A DNA stretch of 6,354 nucleotides from Bacillota bacterium (lineage in GTDB: Bacteria; Bacillota; Clostridia; Saccharofermentanales; Fastidiosipilaceae): assembly GCA_023442635.1 (NCBI GenBank), contig JAEZYR010000004.1:1-6354 (forward strand), written 5' to 3'. The notes below the pieces were generated by a model that was given only the letters and a program-made list of their open reading frames with translations, ran no database searches and was not told the DNA's origin. The position numbers and the translations under genes are program-made. The stretch's first letter is position 1; each line of letters begins with the position of its first letter. Shown here in pieces: positions 1 through 6,354 of this stretch.

Positions 1-1
1 G

Positions 2-3000
2 ATCTACACACAGCTATCTATTAAGGCTTACGAGGGACGAAAACAGGCGGCATGGCTCTACCGCCAGGCAGAAGAGATGGGGATGCTCTATCCGCCACTT
101 GGAGCAGAAGAACGAAAAGAGCTGCAAGCCAGTCTTGAAGCTCAGCAAAAAGCGCAGCAAGACTTACTTCTGCGTGAAAAGGAACTGCAAAGCCTTTGCG
201 ATTTGGGGCAAGGATTTTTGCAGTGCCAGCAAGATTTAGCCGCACAAAAGGCGGAGGCTGAGGGGCTAGCCCAAGAAGAGCAAGCTTTTGAACCTTCAGA
301 GCAGGCCTTGTTAAGAGATGCCAAAGCACAACAGCTAGAGGGCACAAGCACCCTCCTAGCTGAATGGAGCAAGGCTTACGAGTCGCTGAGGCGAGAACAT
401 GAGCTTTGCTTGGCGCAAGCTCAAGCGATCGAGTTATTGCAGCCTCAAAGAGCAGGACAAGAAAAGGAGCGGCTTGATGATAGGCTTCTTCCTTGTCTGC
501 TCCTAAAAGAAGAGGCTAAAGAAAAGCAGGGGCTTACTGCAGATACAGGGGAGCAGATCTTTGAAATGCTCGATCTGTTGCGAGCTAAGCAGCGCACTTT
601 AGAACAGGCTTTTCGTGCATGTCAGGAAAGCAGGCTTGTTCAGCAAAAGCAAAAGGAGATGCTCAAAGACCACCTTGAAAAAGAGCATGGGCTAAAAGTT
701 GAAATAGAAAAGCTGCGGGAAAAACTTGCAGAGGAAGATTCGAGACCTGCATACGAGGCTGATTTGCCTCGGCTGCAAGAACGCTTGATACAGCAAAAAG
801 AAAAGTTAGATGCTGCAGAACAGGACTTTCTAGCCTGGCAAAAAACGCTGCAGGACTGGAAAGTGGCGGAAAATGCATGGCAATTAGCCTTGCACGAAAA
901 GGAAGACCTCAAAGAAAAAGTTGCAGAGGCAGAAGGCGTCCTAGCCAAGCAAAAGGAAAAGTGCCAGTGCCTGTTGACGCCGTCGCTTTATAGTGCGTGT
1001 CAGCAGACCTTACAAATGGGACAACAGGCCTGGAAGAGCCTGGCTGAGCATGCTGAACGGCAGAATGAGATTGTGAAAGAGCAAAGCTCGCTAAATGGGC
1101 AGACGGAGCGTTTGGAGCAAGAGCTGCAAGCCCAAAAAGAAGATGTTCGTCGTTTGCTTGACGAGGCTGAGTGCCTCCAGGAGCGGCTGGCAGTTTTGGA
1201 ACGCTTGCATTTTTTGGAGGAGGAACGCCAGCATTTGCGAGCAGGGGAGCCATGTCCTTTATGTGGGGCGATCGAACATCCGCTAGACCGCCAAGTAGAC
1301 GGATCATCCAAGGCGACAAGCCAGGTTTGGAAGGCTGAAATCCAGGCACAACAGCTTAGCTTAGAGCAGCAAATAGAAGACGCCAATCAAGTTTTAGAAA
1401 ACAAACAAGCGCTATATCAGCAGGTGCAAAACAGCTTGTTAGCGCTGACAGCACAGCTTGAGGCGGAGCAAAGAAGTATAGTGGCTCGTTGCCTAGAAAT
1501 ACGAGAGCTAGAGGGCTGGTCAAATATAGAGAAAGCCGTCCGATCAGGAAGTCTCGCTTTACAAAAGCAGGTGGCGGGCTTGCTTCAGCTAGATGTGGAA
1601 GCTGAGTACTTGCGAGATTTAGCTAAAGCACGCATCGCACAGTTTGCATCGTTAGCTCAATACTTCTTGCAGATGCAAGAAGAAGCGAGAGCAGAAGAAC
1701 GTCGCCTAATGGAGTCCGAAACTGTCTTAGAGCAGTTGCAGGCCAAGCTTCTGATTGCACAGCAAAAGATTTCTTACCACCAAGATGCCCTGGAACGTTT
1801 ACAAAGCACCGCAGAGGCCATGTGGTGTAAACAGAAAGCTCGTTTTGAGAGGATCCAGCAAGAACAGGTAGGTGTGCTGAAAGAGCTTGGCGAGCAGGCG
1901 TTTTTGGCAACGAACCAAGCCGAAGCGATTGCCAGATTGGAGGAGCTTCCCCAGAAGGGTGAAGTTGTCGACTGGGAGGCAGAAGAACGGCGATTGGATA
2001 TTTGGGAGCAGCAAATCAATCTATGCCGCAATCAGAAGGAAAAGTTGCAATCTTTACTTGCCAAAGCGGAAGAAGCCCGTTCGAGTTACCAGCAAAAAAA
2101 GACTGATTTGAAGGCCAAGGAGCAAGCAGCGGCAGGTCTGAGAGAGAGGCTGGATTTATTACAAAAACAATATGAGGAAGCTAGCTTAAATTCAGCCAAA
2201 CAAAAAGAAAGCTGGGAAAAGAGCTATCTGGAATGGTGTTCACTTGTGCCAGAACAGAGAAAGAAGCAGGTGCTTGTATGGGCTGGGTGGTTTCAGCAGC
2301 TCAAAAGCTTTGGCTTTGCGGATGAGGCGGATTGGCAAGCAGCCTATCTGCCGCCTGAGGTGCGAGAAAATTGGCAGAAAAAAGCCCAAGATCTGAAAGA
2401 GCGTAGGGTGCAGCTGGCCGAACGTAAGCGCGTACTTGAAGAACAGAAAAAGCGTTTGGCCGAAGGGGAAGTCATAGCTGAGCAACTAGAAGCCATGCAG
2501 CAAGCGCTGAGAGATGTCCGGGATCAACTTTTATGTGCGCAAAAAGAAGGCTTGGAGCTACAGCTGCGTCTAGAGGAAGATGCTAGGCGCTTGCTCGAAC
2601 GCCAAAAACAGATGGATGTCTTGCAGAAAAGAAAAGCAGAGTTGCGAGCCTGGGAGGCTTTGGCCGATTTGATTGGCTCGGCAGATGGCAGCAAATTCCG
2701 GAGTTTTGCGCAAGCGCTGACCCTGAAACATCTTTTGTTGCAGGCCAATAAAATTTTATTGCGCTTGAGCGACCGTTATCAGCTCACTCTGAATCCAGAA
2801 CAGCAATTGAGCATCGACGTCTTAGATGCTTACAACAATGCTGAACGTCGTCCTTCCTCGACCTTGTCAGGGGGCGAAAGTTTTTTGGTCAGTTTGGCAC
2901 TTGCATTAGCGCTCAGCCGACTTGTAGCGAAGGCGGACAGCACGGTCCTTTTTTTAGATGAAGGCTTTGGTAGTTTAGACGAAGAAGCAGCGCAGCAAGC

Positions 3001-3163
3001 TCTAGCCTTATTGGCTGACTTGCAAGGTACTGGAAGTCAGTTGGTGGGACTCATTTCGCATATCCAAAGCGTGCGAGAATACATCCCTTTGCAAATTGAG
3101 GTTCGCCCAAAAGGTGACGGACACAGCACACTATCTGGACCTGGCGTTTCAAGCTCATTTTAA
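2..3163 (+). CDS. sbcC: SbcC-type exonuclease subunit (Rad50-like ATPase), 5' truncated by window edge
   Basis: This is the SMC/Rad50-like ATPase subunit of the SbcCD nuclease, which in known systems cleaves DNA hairpins and processes blocked double-strand ends together with the SbcD nuclease. The frame is open to the window edge, so the true start lies upstream; 1053 residues are visible. The first residues (IYTQLS, then a basic helix) match the segment that follows the N-terminal ATPase half in E. coli SbcC, so Walker A and the Q-loop, about 185 residues, are missing. Two long Gln/Glu/Lys/Leu-rich coiled-coil arms flank a zinc hook CPLC (visible residues 418-421, nt 1253-1264, context GEPCPLCGAIEHP). 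The C-terminal head begins near residue 887 (LIGSADGSKFRSFAQALTL). It carries the ABC signature LSGGE (955-959), Walker B VLFLDEGF (982-989, Asp986 and Glu987), D-loop SLD (991-993) and switch His1020. No frameshift is seen. The family call is firm. sbcD would be expected just upstream, but that is inference. Confidence 0.96.
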   Translation: MYTQLSIKAYEGRKQAAWLYRQAEEMGMLYPPLGAEERKELQASLEAQQKAQQDLLLREKELQSLCDLGQGFLQCQQDLAAQKAEAEGLAQEEQAFEPSEQALLRDAKAQQLEGTSTLLAEWSKAYESLRREHELCLAQAQAIELLQPQRAGQEKERLDDRLLPCLLLKEEAKEKQGLTADTGEQIFEMLDLLRAKQRTLEQAFRACQESRLVQQKQKEMLKDHLEKEHGLKVEIEKLREKLAEEDSRPAYEADLPRLQERLIQQKEKLDAAEQDFLAWQKTLQDWKVAENAWQLALHEKEDLKEKVAEAEGVLAKQKEKCQCLLTPSLYSACQQTLQMGQQAWKSLAEHAERQNEIVKEQSSLNGQTERLEQELQAQKEDVRRLLDEAECLQERLAVLERLHFLEEERQHLRAGEPCPLCGAIEHPLDRQVDGSSKATSQVWKAEIQAQQLSLEQQIEDANQVLENKQALYQQVQNSLLALTAQLEAEQRSIVARCLEIRELEGWSNIEKAVRSGSLALQKQVAGLLQLDVEAEYLRDLAKARIAQFASLAQYFLQMQEEARAEERRLMESETVLEQLQAKLLIAQQKISYHQDALERLQSTAEAMWCKQKARFERIQQEQVGVLKELGEQAFLATNQAEAIARLEELPQKGEVVDWEAEERRLDIWEQQINLCRNQKEKLQSLLAKAEEARSSYQQKKTDLKAKEQAAAGLRERLDLLQKQYEEASLNSAKQKESWEKSYLEWCSLVPEQRKKQVLVWAGWFQQLKSFGFADEADWQAAYLPPEVRENWQKKAQDLKERRVQLAERKRVLEEQKKRLAEGEVIAEQLEAMQQALRDVRDQLLCAQKEGLELQLRLEEDARRLLERQKQMDVLQKRKAELRAWEALADLIGSADGSKFRSFAQALTLKHLLLQANKILLRLSDRYQLTLNPEQQLSIDVLDAYNNAERRPSSTLSGGESFLVSLALALALSRLVAKADSTVLFLDEGFGSLDEEAAQQALALLADLQGTGSQLVGLISHIQSVREYIPLQIEVRPKGDGHSTLSGPGVSSSF

Positions 3164-3188
3164 TGTGTTGAAACCGTGTCATAGGTGC

Positions 3189-3217
3189 TTGACGCTAGAC
3201 ATTGAGCGCGCTATGCT
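3189..3217 (+). promoter_or_regulatory. Predicted sigma-A-type promoter for thrS
   Basis: A -35 box TTGACG (3189-3194, five of six consensus bases) and a -10 box TATGCT (3212-3217, four of six) are separated by exactly 17 bases. It starts 26 bases after the sbcC stop codon and upstream of the T-box leader, which is where a thrS promoter is expected. Transcription would begin near 3223-3226 and give a leader of about 268 nt before the thrS start codon. No extended -10 TG is present. The assignment rests on sequence match and position only. Confidence 0.62.
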
Positions 3218-3402
3218 GACCGCAAACGTTGAAGAGCCTGTGTACTACAGTGGCCTGACAGACAGAGCGACATTCCCGTGAGAGCGGTGCTGAGAGAATG
3301 TTCTATGAGGCGTAGTAACGACCAGCTCGGAGTGGTCATGGATGAACATGACCCGGTGACGCCGTTAATGTCATGCTGAGTGCCTCTCGCATCGGAGAGG
3401 AA

Positions 3403-3438
3403 AGAGGGTGGAACCGCGGATGGCCCATTCGTCCCTCT
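3403..3438 (+). promoter_or_regulatory. T-box antiterminator element
   Basis: AGAGGG (3403-3408) can pair with CCCTCT (3433-3438), and AC (3413-3414) with GT (3431-3432), leaving TGGA (3409-3412) in the bulge that contacts the NCCA end of uncharged tRNA. The downstream strand of this helix is also the 5' arm of the terminator, so the two structures exclude each other. Known T-box mechanism: uncharged tRNA-Thr stabilises this form and lets polymerase continue into thrS. Confidence 0.88.
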
Positions 3439-3469
3439 CGCTATCTAGTAGCGAGAGGGCTTTTTATTT
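3433..3469 (+). terminator. T-box intrinsic (Rho-independent) terminator
   Basis: CCCTCTCGC (3433-3441) pairs perfectly with GCGAGAGGG (3451-3459). TA and TA extend the stem to 11 bp with a five-base loop TCTAG (3444-3448). C and then TTTTTATTT follow. This is the default off-state of the leader when tRNA-Thr is charged. It ends 22 bases before the thrS start codon. Confidence 0.95.
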
Positions 3470-3480
3470 CAGACTTGTTG

Positions 3481-3488
3481 AGGAGGAG
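3481..3488 (+). promoter_or_regulatory. Ribosome binding site of thrS
   Basis: AGGAGGAG lies just upstream of the ATG at 3492; counting from AGGAGG (3481-3486) the spacing is five bases. It decides the thrS start: the in-frame ATG at about 3408 sits inside the T-box sequence, and translation from it would have to run through the terminator hairpin. Confidence 0.93.
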
Positions 3489-3491
3489 AGC

Positions 3492-5432
3492 ATGAATATT
3501 TTTTTGAAAGACGGACAAAAACTAGAGCTGCCTGAGAACAGTAGGGTTATTGATGCAGCTTATAGCCTGTCAGAGGGTCTGGCTAGACGGGCGTGTGCGG
3601 CTTTGCTAGACGGCGACGTGGTAGATTTGAGATCCCCTTTGCACGACGGGCAAAACTTAGAAATTTTGACTTTTGATGACCTAGAGGGCAAAAAAGCCTT
3701 TTGGCACAGCAGCTCTCATTTATTGGCCCACGCCGTCAAAAAACTTTGGCCAGATGCCAAACTGGCCATCGGACCTGCAACGGATCAAGGCTTTTACTAC
3801 GATATGGATCTGCCAGAAGCTATTAGCGAAGAAGATCTCGAGCGTATCGAAAAAGAGATGCAGCAGCTTGTTAAGGAAGGCTACAGCATTGAAAAAATCG
3901 ATGTCTCGCGCGAAGAGGCCTTACGTATCGTGGATGAGGCTCAAGAGCCTTACAAGCGAGAACTCATCGAGGACTTGCCCGAAGATGCCGCTCTGAGTTT
4001 TTATCGCCAAGGAGACTGGCAGGATCTCTGCCGCGGCCCGCATCTCATATCACTCAAGCCTATTAAGGCCTTCAAGCTGACACAAATTGCGGGGGCATAT
4101 TGGCGCGGATCAGAGAAGAATAAGATGCTGACGCGCATCTATGGTATTAGTTTCCCAGAGAAAAAGGAGCTCAAAGCTTGGTTAGAACAACAAGCCGAGG
4201 CAAGGCGACGGGATCATAATAAAATAGGGCGTGAGCTCGGTTACTTTACCAATGCGGATGTGATTGGACAGGGGCTGCCCATTCTTCTCCCCAAAGGCGC
4301 GACTGTTTTGCGTGTTTTGCAACGATTTGTAGAAGATGAGGAACGGCGCCGGGGTTACTTGCCGACCATGACACCCCTTTTGGCCAAGCGGGATTTGTAT
4401 CGTATTTCAGGTCACTGGGATCACTATCGCGACGGCATGTTTATCTTGGGAGATGACGAGGCACCTGAGGGTGAAGAGGTCTTTGCACTTAGACCGATGA
4501 CCTGTCCCTTCCAATTCCAGGCTTATCTGAATGAGATGCACTCCTATCGCGATTTGCCTTTGCGCTATCAAGAGACGTCAACCCTTTTCCGTAATGAAAA
4601 CTCGGGCGAAATGCACGGCCTCATTCGTTTGCGACAGTTCACGATATCAGAGGGACACCTGGTGGTGCGCAATGACCAGTGCGTTGAGGAATTCAAGGGC
4701 GCTCTAGACCTGGCTAATTTCATGCTCGAGGCCGTCGGTTTGGCGGAAGATGTGAGTTACCGTTTCTCGGTCTGGGATCCTGCGAACCGCGAAAAGTACA
4801 TTGGCGATGCTGAGCTCTGGGAGGCCTCCCAAGCTGAGATGAAGCAGATACTGGACGAACTGGGTCTGCGGTATGAAACAGGGGTGGGTGAAGCAGCCTT
4901 CTATGGCCCTAAGCTTGATATTCAAATTCGGAATGTCTGGGGCAAAGAAGATACGCTGATCACGATACAGCTAGATTTCCAACTGGCCAAATATTTCGAC
5001 ATGACCTACATCGATCGAGATGGTACGCGCCAATATCCTACGATCATCCACCGCACGTCAATCGGTTGCTATGAGCGTACACTGGCTCTTTTACTTGAAA
5101 AATATGCTGGTGCCTTACCACTATGGATGGCGCCGACTCAAGTGCGTGTTCTTCCCATTTCGGAGCGCTTCAATGCCTATGCCGAAGAATTGGCTCAGCA
5201 ATTTAGAGATGCAGGTCTGCGCACCGAAGTTGATCGTAGAGATGACAAGATTGGCTACAAAATTCGCCAAGGCCGGCATGAGCTCATACCGTATTTGCTC
5301 GTTGTTGGTGAACGCGAGGCGGAAAGTCAGAGCGTTTCTGTCCGCCGCCGTGGTGAGGAACTTGGCAGCATGTCGGTGTCTTGTTTCCTAGAGCGCATTA
5401 CGGATGAAGTCGAACGCCGTGTTCTGGATTAA
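3492..5432 (+). CDS. thrS: Threonyl-tRNA synthetase
   Basis: Cytoplasmic class II aminoacyl-tRNA synthetase that charges tRNA-Thr with threonine. It has 646 residues, a usual bacterial length. Domains in order: TGS (about 1-61); editing domain with HSSSH (His72, His76) and CRGPH (Cys180, His184), matching the E. coli editing residues; then the catalytic core. Zinc ligands Cys338 (MTCPFQ), His389 (SEGH) and His520 (IIHRTS) are all present, as are motif 2 Arg367 (LFRNE) and motif 3 Arg529 (GCYER). The anticodon-binding domain starts near residue 540 (TQVRVLPI). The core diverges from the E. coli type: CPFQ replaces CPGH, ETSTLFRNE replaces the usual motif 2, and RQFTISEGH replaces RGFTQDDAH. 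By alignment from memory, E. coli Gln381 and Asp383 correspond to Ile385 and Glu387. I recall similar cores in some Clostridia, so this is probably a real subtype rather than decay. The gene is controlled by the upstream T-box, and the downstream transporter frame overlaps its end or follows closely. Confidence 0.98.
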   Translation: MNIFLKDGQKLELPENSRVIDAAYSLSEGLARRACAALLDGDVVDLRSPLHDGQNLEILTFDDLEGKKAFWHSSSHLLAHAVKKLWPDAKLAIGPATDQGFYYDMDLPEAISEEDLERIEKEMQQLVKEGYSIEKIDVSREEALRIVDEAQEPYKRELIEDLPEDAALSFYRQGDWQDLCRGPHLISLKPIKAFKLTQIAGAYWRGSEKNKMLTRIYGISFPEKKELKAWLEQQAEARRRDHNKIGRELGYFTNADVIGQGLPILLPKGATVLRVLQRFVEDEERRRGYLPTMTPLLAKRDLYRISGHWDHYRDGMFILGDDEAPEGEEVFALRPMTCPFQFQAYLNEMHSYRDLPLRYQETSTLFRNENSGEMHGLIRLRQFTISEGHLVVRNDQCVEEFKGALDLANFMLEAVGLAEDVSYRFSVWDPANREKYIGDAELWEASQAEMKQILDELGLRYETGVGEAAFYGPKLDIQIRNVWGKEDTLITIQLDFQLAKYFDMTYIDRDGTRQYPTIIHRTSIGCYERTLALLLEKYAGALPLWMAPTQVRVLPISERFNAYAEELAQQFRDAGLRTEVDRRDDKIGYKIRQGRHELIPYLLVVGEREAESQSVSVRRRGEELGSMSVSCFLERITDEVERRVLD

Positions 5433-6354
5433 GGCATTTAGGCGAAAGGGACAGCAGCGGCAGCCACGTTTTGTTGTCAAAAATAAGTCAGGCATCGAGC
5501 AAAGTCCACCATCGCCAACTGCGATGGTGGCAACGCCCACTGAGCAAGAACAGGCTATAGCGTTGGATGTCGAACCCGATGCGCTTGAGGTAGCTATGCT
5601 AGCGGGGAGCTTATTGCTTGAACATGGGGCTGAGATTCGGCGAGTAGAAGATAGTATTAGCCGAATTTTGAGGGCGTATGGATGTGAAAGTGCGCATAGT
5701 TTTGTCATATCCAATGCGCTTTTGACGACTTTAGGAGATGCCAAAAGTGGACGGGCGGCAGCCGTGCGCTTTGTGCCCAAAATTAGCTCAAATTTAGGGC
5801 GGGTAGCCGCTGTTAACCAGATCTCGCGTGAGATTACAGCTGGTCAATTAAGCCCAGCGCAGGCGCTGGTGGCTCTGCGAGCCCTGAAGTACAAACGCGA
5901 ACATCATCCCTTTTGGGTGGGGGCTGGCACCACGATTGCGAGTGCCGCTTTTTGCTGCATTGTCGGGGGCGGTCTCTCGGCTGCCTTACTTACAGCGCTG
6001 GTGTCTGCTATCGTCTATGTTTTTCAAGCTCTGCTTTCTCGTCTAGGCATAGCCCGTCTTATTCGCATCTTAGCCGCTGCGATGATGGTGTCGATATGCT
6101 CGCTCGGCTGTGTGCATCTCTTAAGCTGGTTTAATCCTAGCTGGCAAATTGACCCTAACCACGTCATTATAGGGGGCATCATGCAACTTGTCCCAGGTCT
6201 CCTATTGGTTACGGCCATACGTGAGTTGCTTGATGCGGACTACCTTTCTGCCACCATTCATCTAGGTGATCTGCTGGCTGTTGCGGGTTTTATTGCCCTA
6301 GGCGTTGCAGGAGGCTTGGGGCTCTTTGCCCACTTCAATGTGCCAGTCCTAGAT
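5404..6354 (+). CDS. ThrE-family (DUF1212) threonine/serine exporter-like protein, 3' truncated by window edge
   Basis: Inner-membrane transporter of the ThrE/YjjP family; known members export threonine and serine, or in the E. coli YjjP-YjjB pair, succinate. The 317 visible codons run off the window. The soluble family segment starts near residue 61, with LLLEHGAEIRRVEDS (70-84) and, further on, a VNQISREI segment. Five hydrophobic segments follow at about 170-189, 191-211, 219-240, 253-276 and 288-308; the fourth contains IMQLVPG, a recognisable family motif. Domain content suggests only the N-terminal half is encoded, so a separate DUF3815 partner may lie downstream; the window cannot show this. 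The start is uncertain. ATG 5404 overlaps thrS by 29 bases, has no clear Shine-Dalgarno, and gives a 60-residue polar Pro/Gln/Ser/Thr-rich extension. ATG 5524 and TTG 5563 are alternatives; TTG gives a more typical family N-terminus, behind only a weak AGG. The frame is open from 5392. The family is clear; substrate and direction are not. Confidence 0.88.
   Translation, partial: MKSNAVFWIKAFRRKGQQRQPRFVVKNKSGIEQSPPSPTAMVATPTEQEQAIALDVEPDALEVAMLAGSLLLEHGAEIRRVEDSISRILRAYGCESAHSFVISNALLTTLGDAKSGRAAAVRFVPKISSNLGRVAAVNQISREITAGQLSPAQALVALRALKYKREHHPFWVGAGTTIASAAFCCIVGGGLSAALLTALVSAIVYVFQALLSRLGIARLIRILAAAMMVSICSLGCVHLLSWFNPSWQIDPNHVIIGGIMQLVPGLLLVTAIRELLDADYLSATIHLGDLLAVAGFIALGVAGGLGLFAHFNVPVLD
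5506..5530. repeat. Perfect 10-bp inverted repeat (RNA hairpin) between thrS and the transporter core
   Basis: CCACCATCGC (5506-5515) and GCGATGGTGG (5521-5530) are perfect reverse complements around a five-base loop CAACT, giving a G+C-rich stem. No T-run follows, so it is not an intrinsic terminator. If translation starts at 5404 it encodes part of the Pro/Ser/Thr-rich linker. If translation starts at 5563 it lies in the leader of the transporter cistron, 32 bases upstream of the start. It could stabilise or process mRNA, or tune translation; the role is inference. Confidence 0.75.

Larger units (their letters stand above)
3269..3469 (+). promoter_or_regulatory. T-box riboswitch, threonine (ACC) specifier
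   Basis: A tRNA-sensing leader controls thrS by antitermination. Stem I can be folded by hand. The base helix GACATT (3269-3274) pairs with AATGTC (3367-3372). After a 5'-side bulge of eight bases at the K-turn position, AGCGGTG (3283-3289) pairs with CGCCGTT (3360-3366), with two G-U pairs. Above the internal loop, ATGTTC (3298-3303) pairs with GAACAT (3344-3349), and the helix continues past a GAT bulge. The 3' side of the internal loop holds ACC (3351-3353), a threonine codon at the position expected for the specifier. Stem III is CCTCTC (3383-3388) with GAGAGG (3395-3400). The T-box AGGGTGGAACCGCG (3405-3418) and a terminator follow. The variable T-box base is A, which would pair with a U discriminator; I recall tRNA-Thr in Firmicutes having U73. 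No stem II is evident, because only ten bases lie between stems I and III. The T-box call is near certain; the stem I details are a manual fold. Confidence 0.95.

Noticed and set aside
1..11. Window start GATCTACAC resembles part of an Illumina P5 adapter
   Set aside because: The bases translate in frame as IYTQ, matching the expected SbcC segment after the N-terminal head (E. coli has IYGQIS), so it is natural coding sequence.
909..1349. Long minus-strand ORF (146 codons) inside sbcC, and similar antisense ORFs elsewhere
   Set aside because: These are shadows of the coiled-coil coding frame; none shows a ribosome binding site, a recognisable domain, or plausible composition.
3148..3173. Imperfect hairpin TTTCAA...TTGAAA around the sbcC stop codon as a terminator
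   Set aside because: The outer stem is six A+T-rich pairs with a mismatched interior and no following T-run; too weak for an intrinsic terminator.
3236..3254. Small hairpin CTGT/ACAG in the leader upstream of stem I
   Set aside because: Only four solid pairs plus a bulged extension; not distinguishable from chance without comparative data.
3198..3274. Repeated GACATT at 3198-3203 and 3269-3274 as alternative stem I 5' arms
   Set aside because: The first copy lies inside the predicted promoter spacer upstream of the transcription start, so it would not be in the thrS RNA; a six-base repeat is expected by chance.
3096..3281. 61-codon plus-strand ORF across the sbcC end and the thrS promoter
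   Set aside because: It overlaps the sbcC 3' end in another frame, runs through the promoter and the leader base, has no evident ribosome binding site and no recognisable protein features.
3408..3491. In-frame ATG giving a 28-residue longer ThrRS
   Set aside because: It lies within the T-box sequence and the extension would be translated from the terminator hairpin. ATG 3492 has a strong AGGAGGAG and starts directly with the TGS domain.

Overview
The window holds three head-to-tail genes on the plus strand: the 3' part of an sbcC-type DNA repair ATPase gene, a complete threonyl-tRNA synthetase gene (thrS) behind a T-box riboswitch, and the 5' part of a ThrE-family (DUF1212) membrane transporter gene. 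The T-box leader, the strong AGGAGG-type ribosome binding site and a ThrRS catalytic core of a type I associate with Clostridia-like lineages point to a Bacillota (Firmicutes) chromosome of roughly balanced base composition. The SbcC resembles the E. coli branch of the family, which would fit a diderm Firmicute such as a Negativicute, but this placement is a guess. Nothing indicates a plasmid, phage or insertion sequence.

Layout: (1) positions 2-3163 encode SbcC without its first roughly 185 residues; the zinc hook, ABC signature, Walker B, D-loop and switch histidine are all visible. (2) Positions 3164-3491 are the thrS control region. A sigma-A-like promoter lies just after the sbcC stop. 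It is followed by a compact T-box leader with an ACC (threonine) specifier, a stem III hairpin, the canonical T-box sequence and a strong intrinsic terminator, then the thrS ribosome binding site. (3) Positions 3492-5432 encode ThrRS, with TGS, editing, catalytic and anticodon-binding domains. (4) From about 5404 to the window end runs a ThrE-family transporter gene. It has a long polar N-terminal extension or, alternatively, a later start. A perfect 10-bp inverted repeat lies inside the extension.

The biological story is the thrS and transporter pair. The transporter reading frame overlaps or closely follows thrS, and no intrinsic terminator is visible between them. Transcripts that pass the T-box when uncharged tRNA-Thr accumulates would therefore be expected to include the transporter. 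Turning on a putative threonine/serine exporter during threonine shortage would be paradoxical, so the transport direction, the substrate or the regulation deserves attention. The sbcC gene looks functionally unrelated and is separated from thrS by thrS's own promoter.
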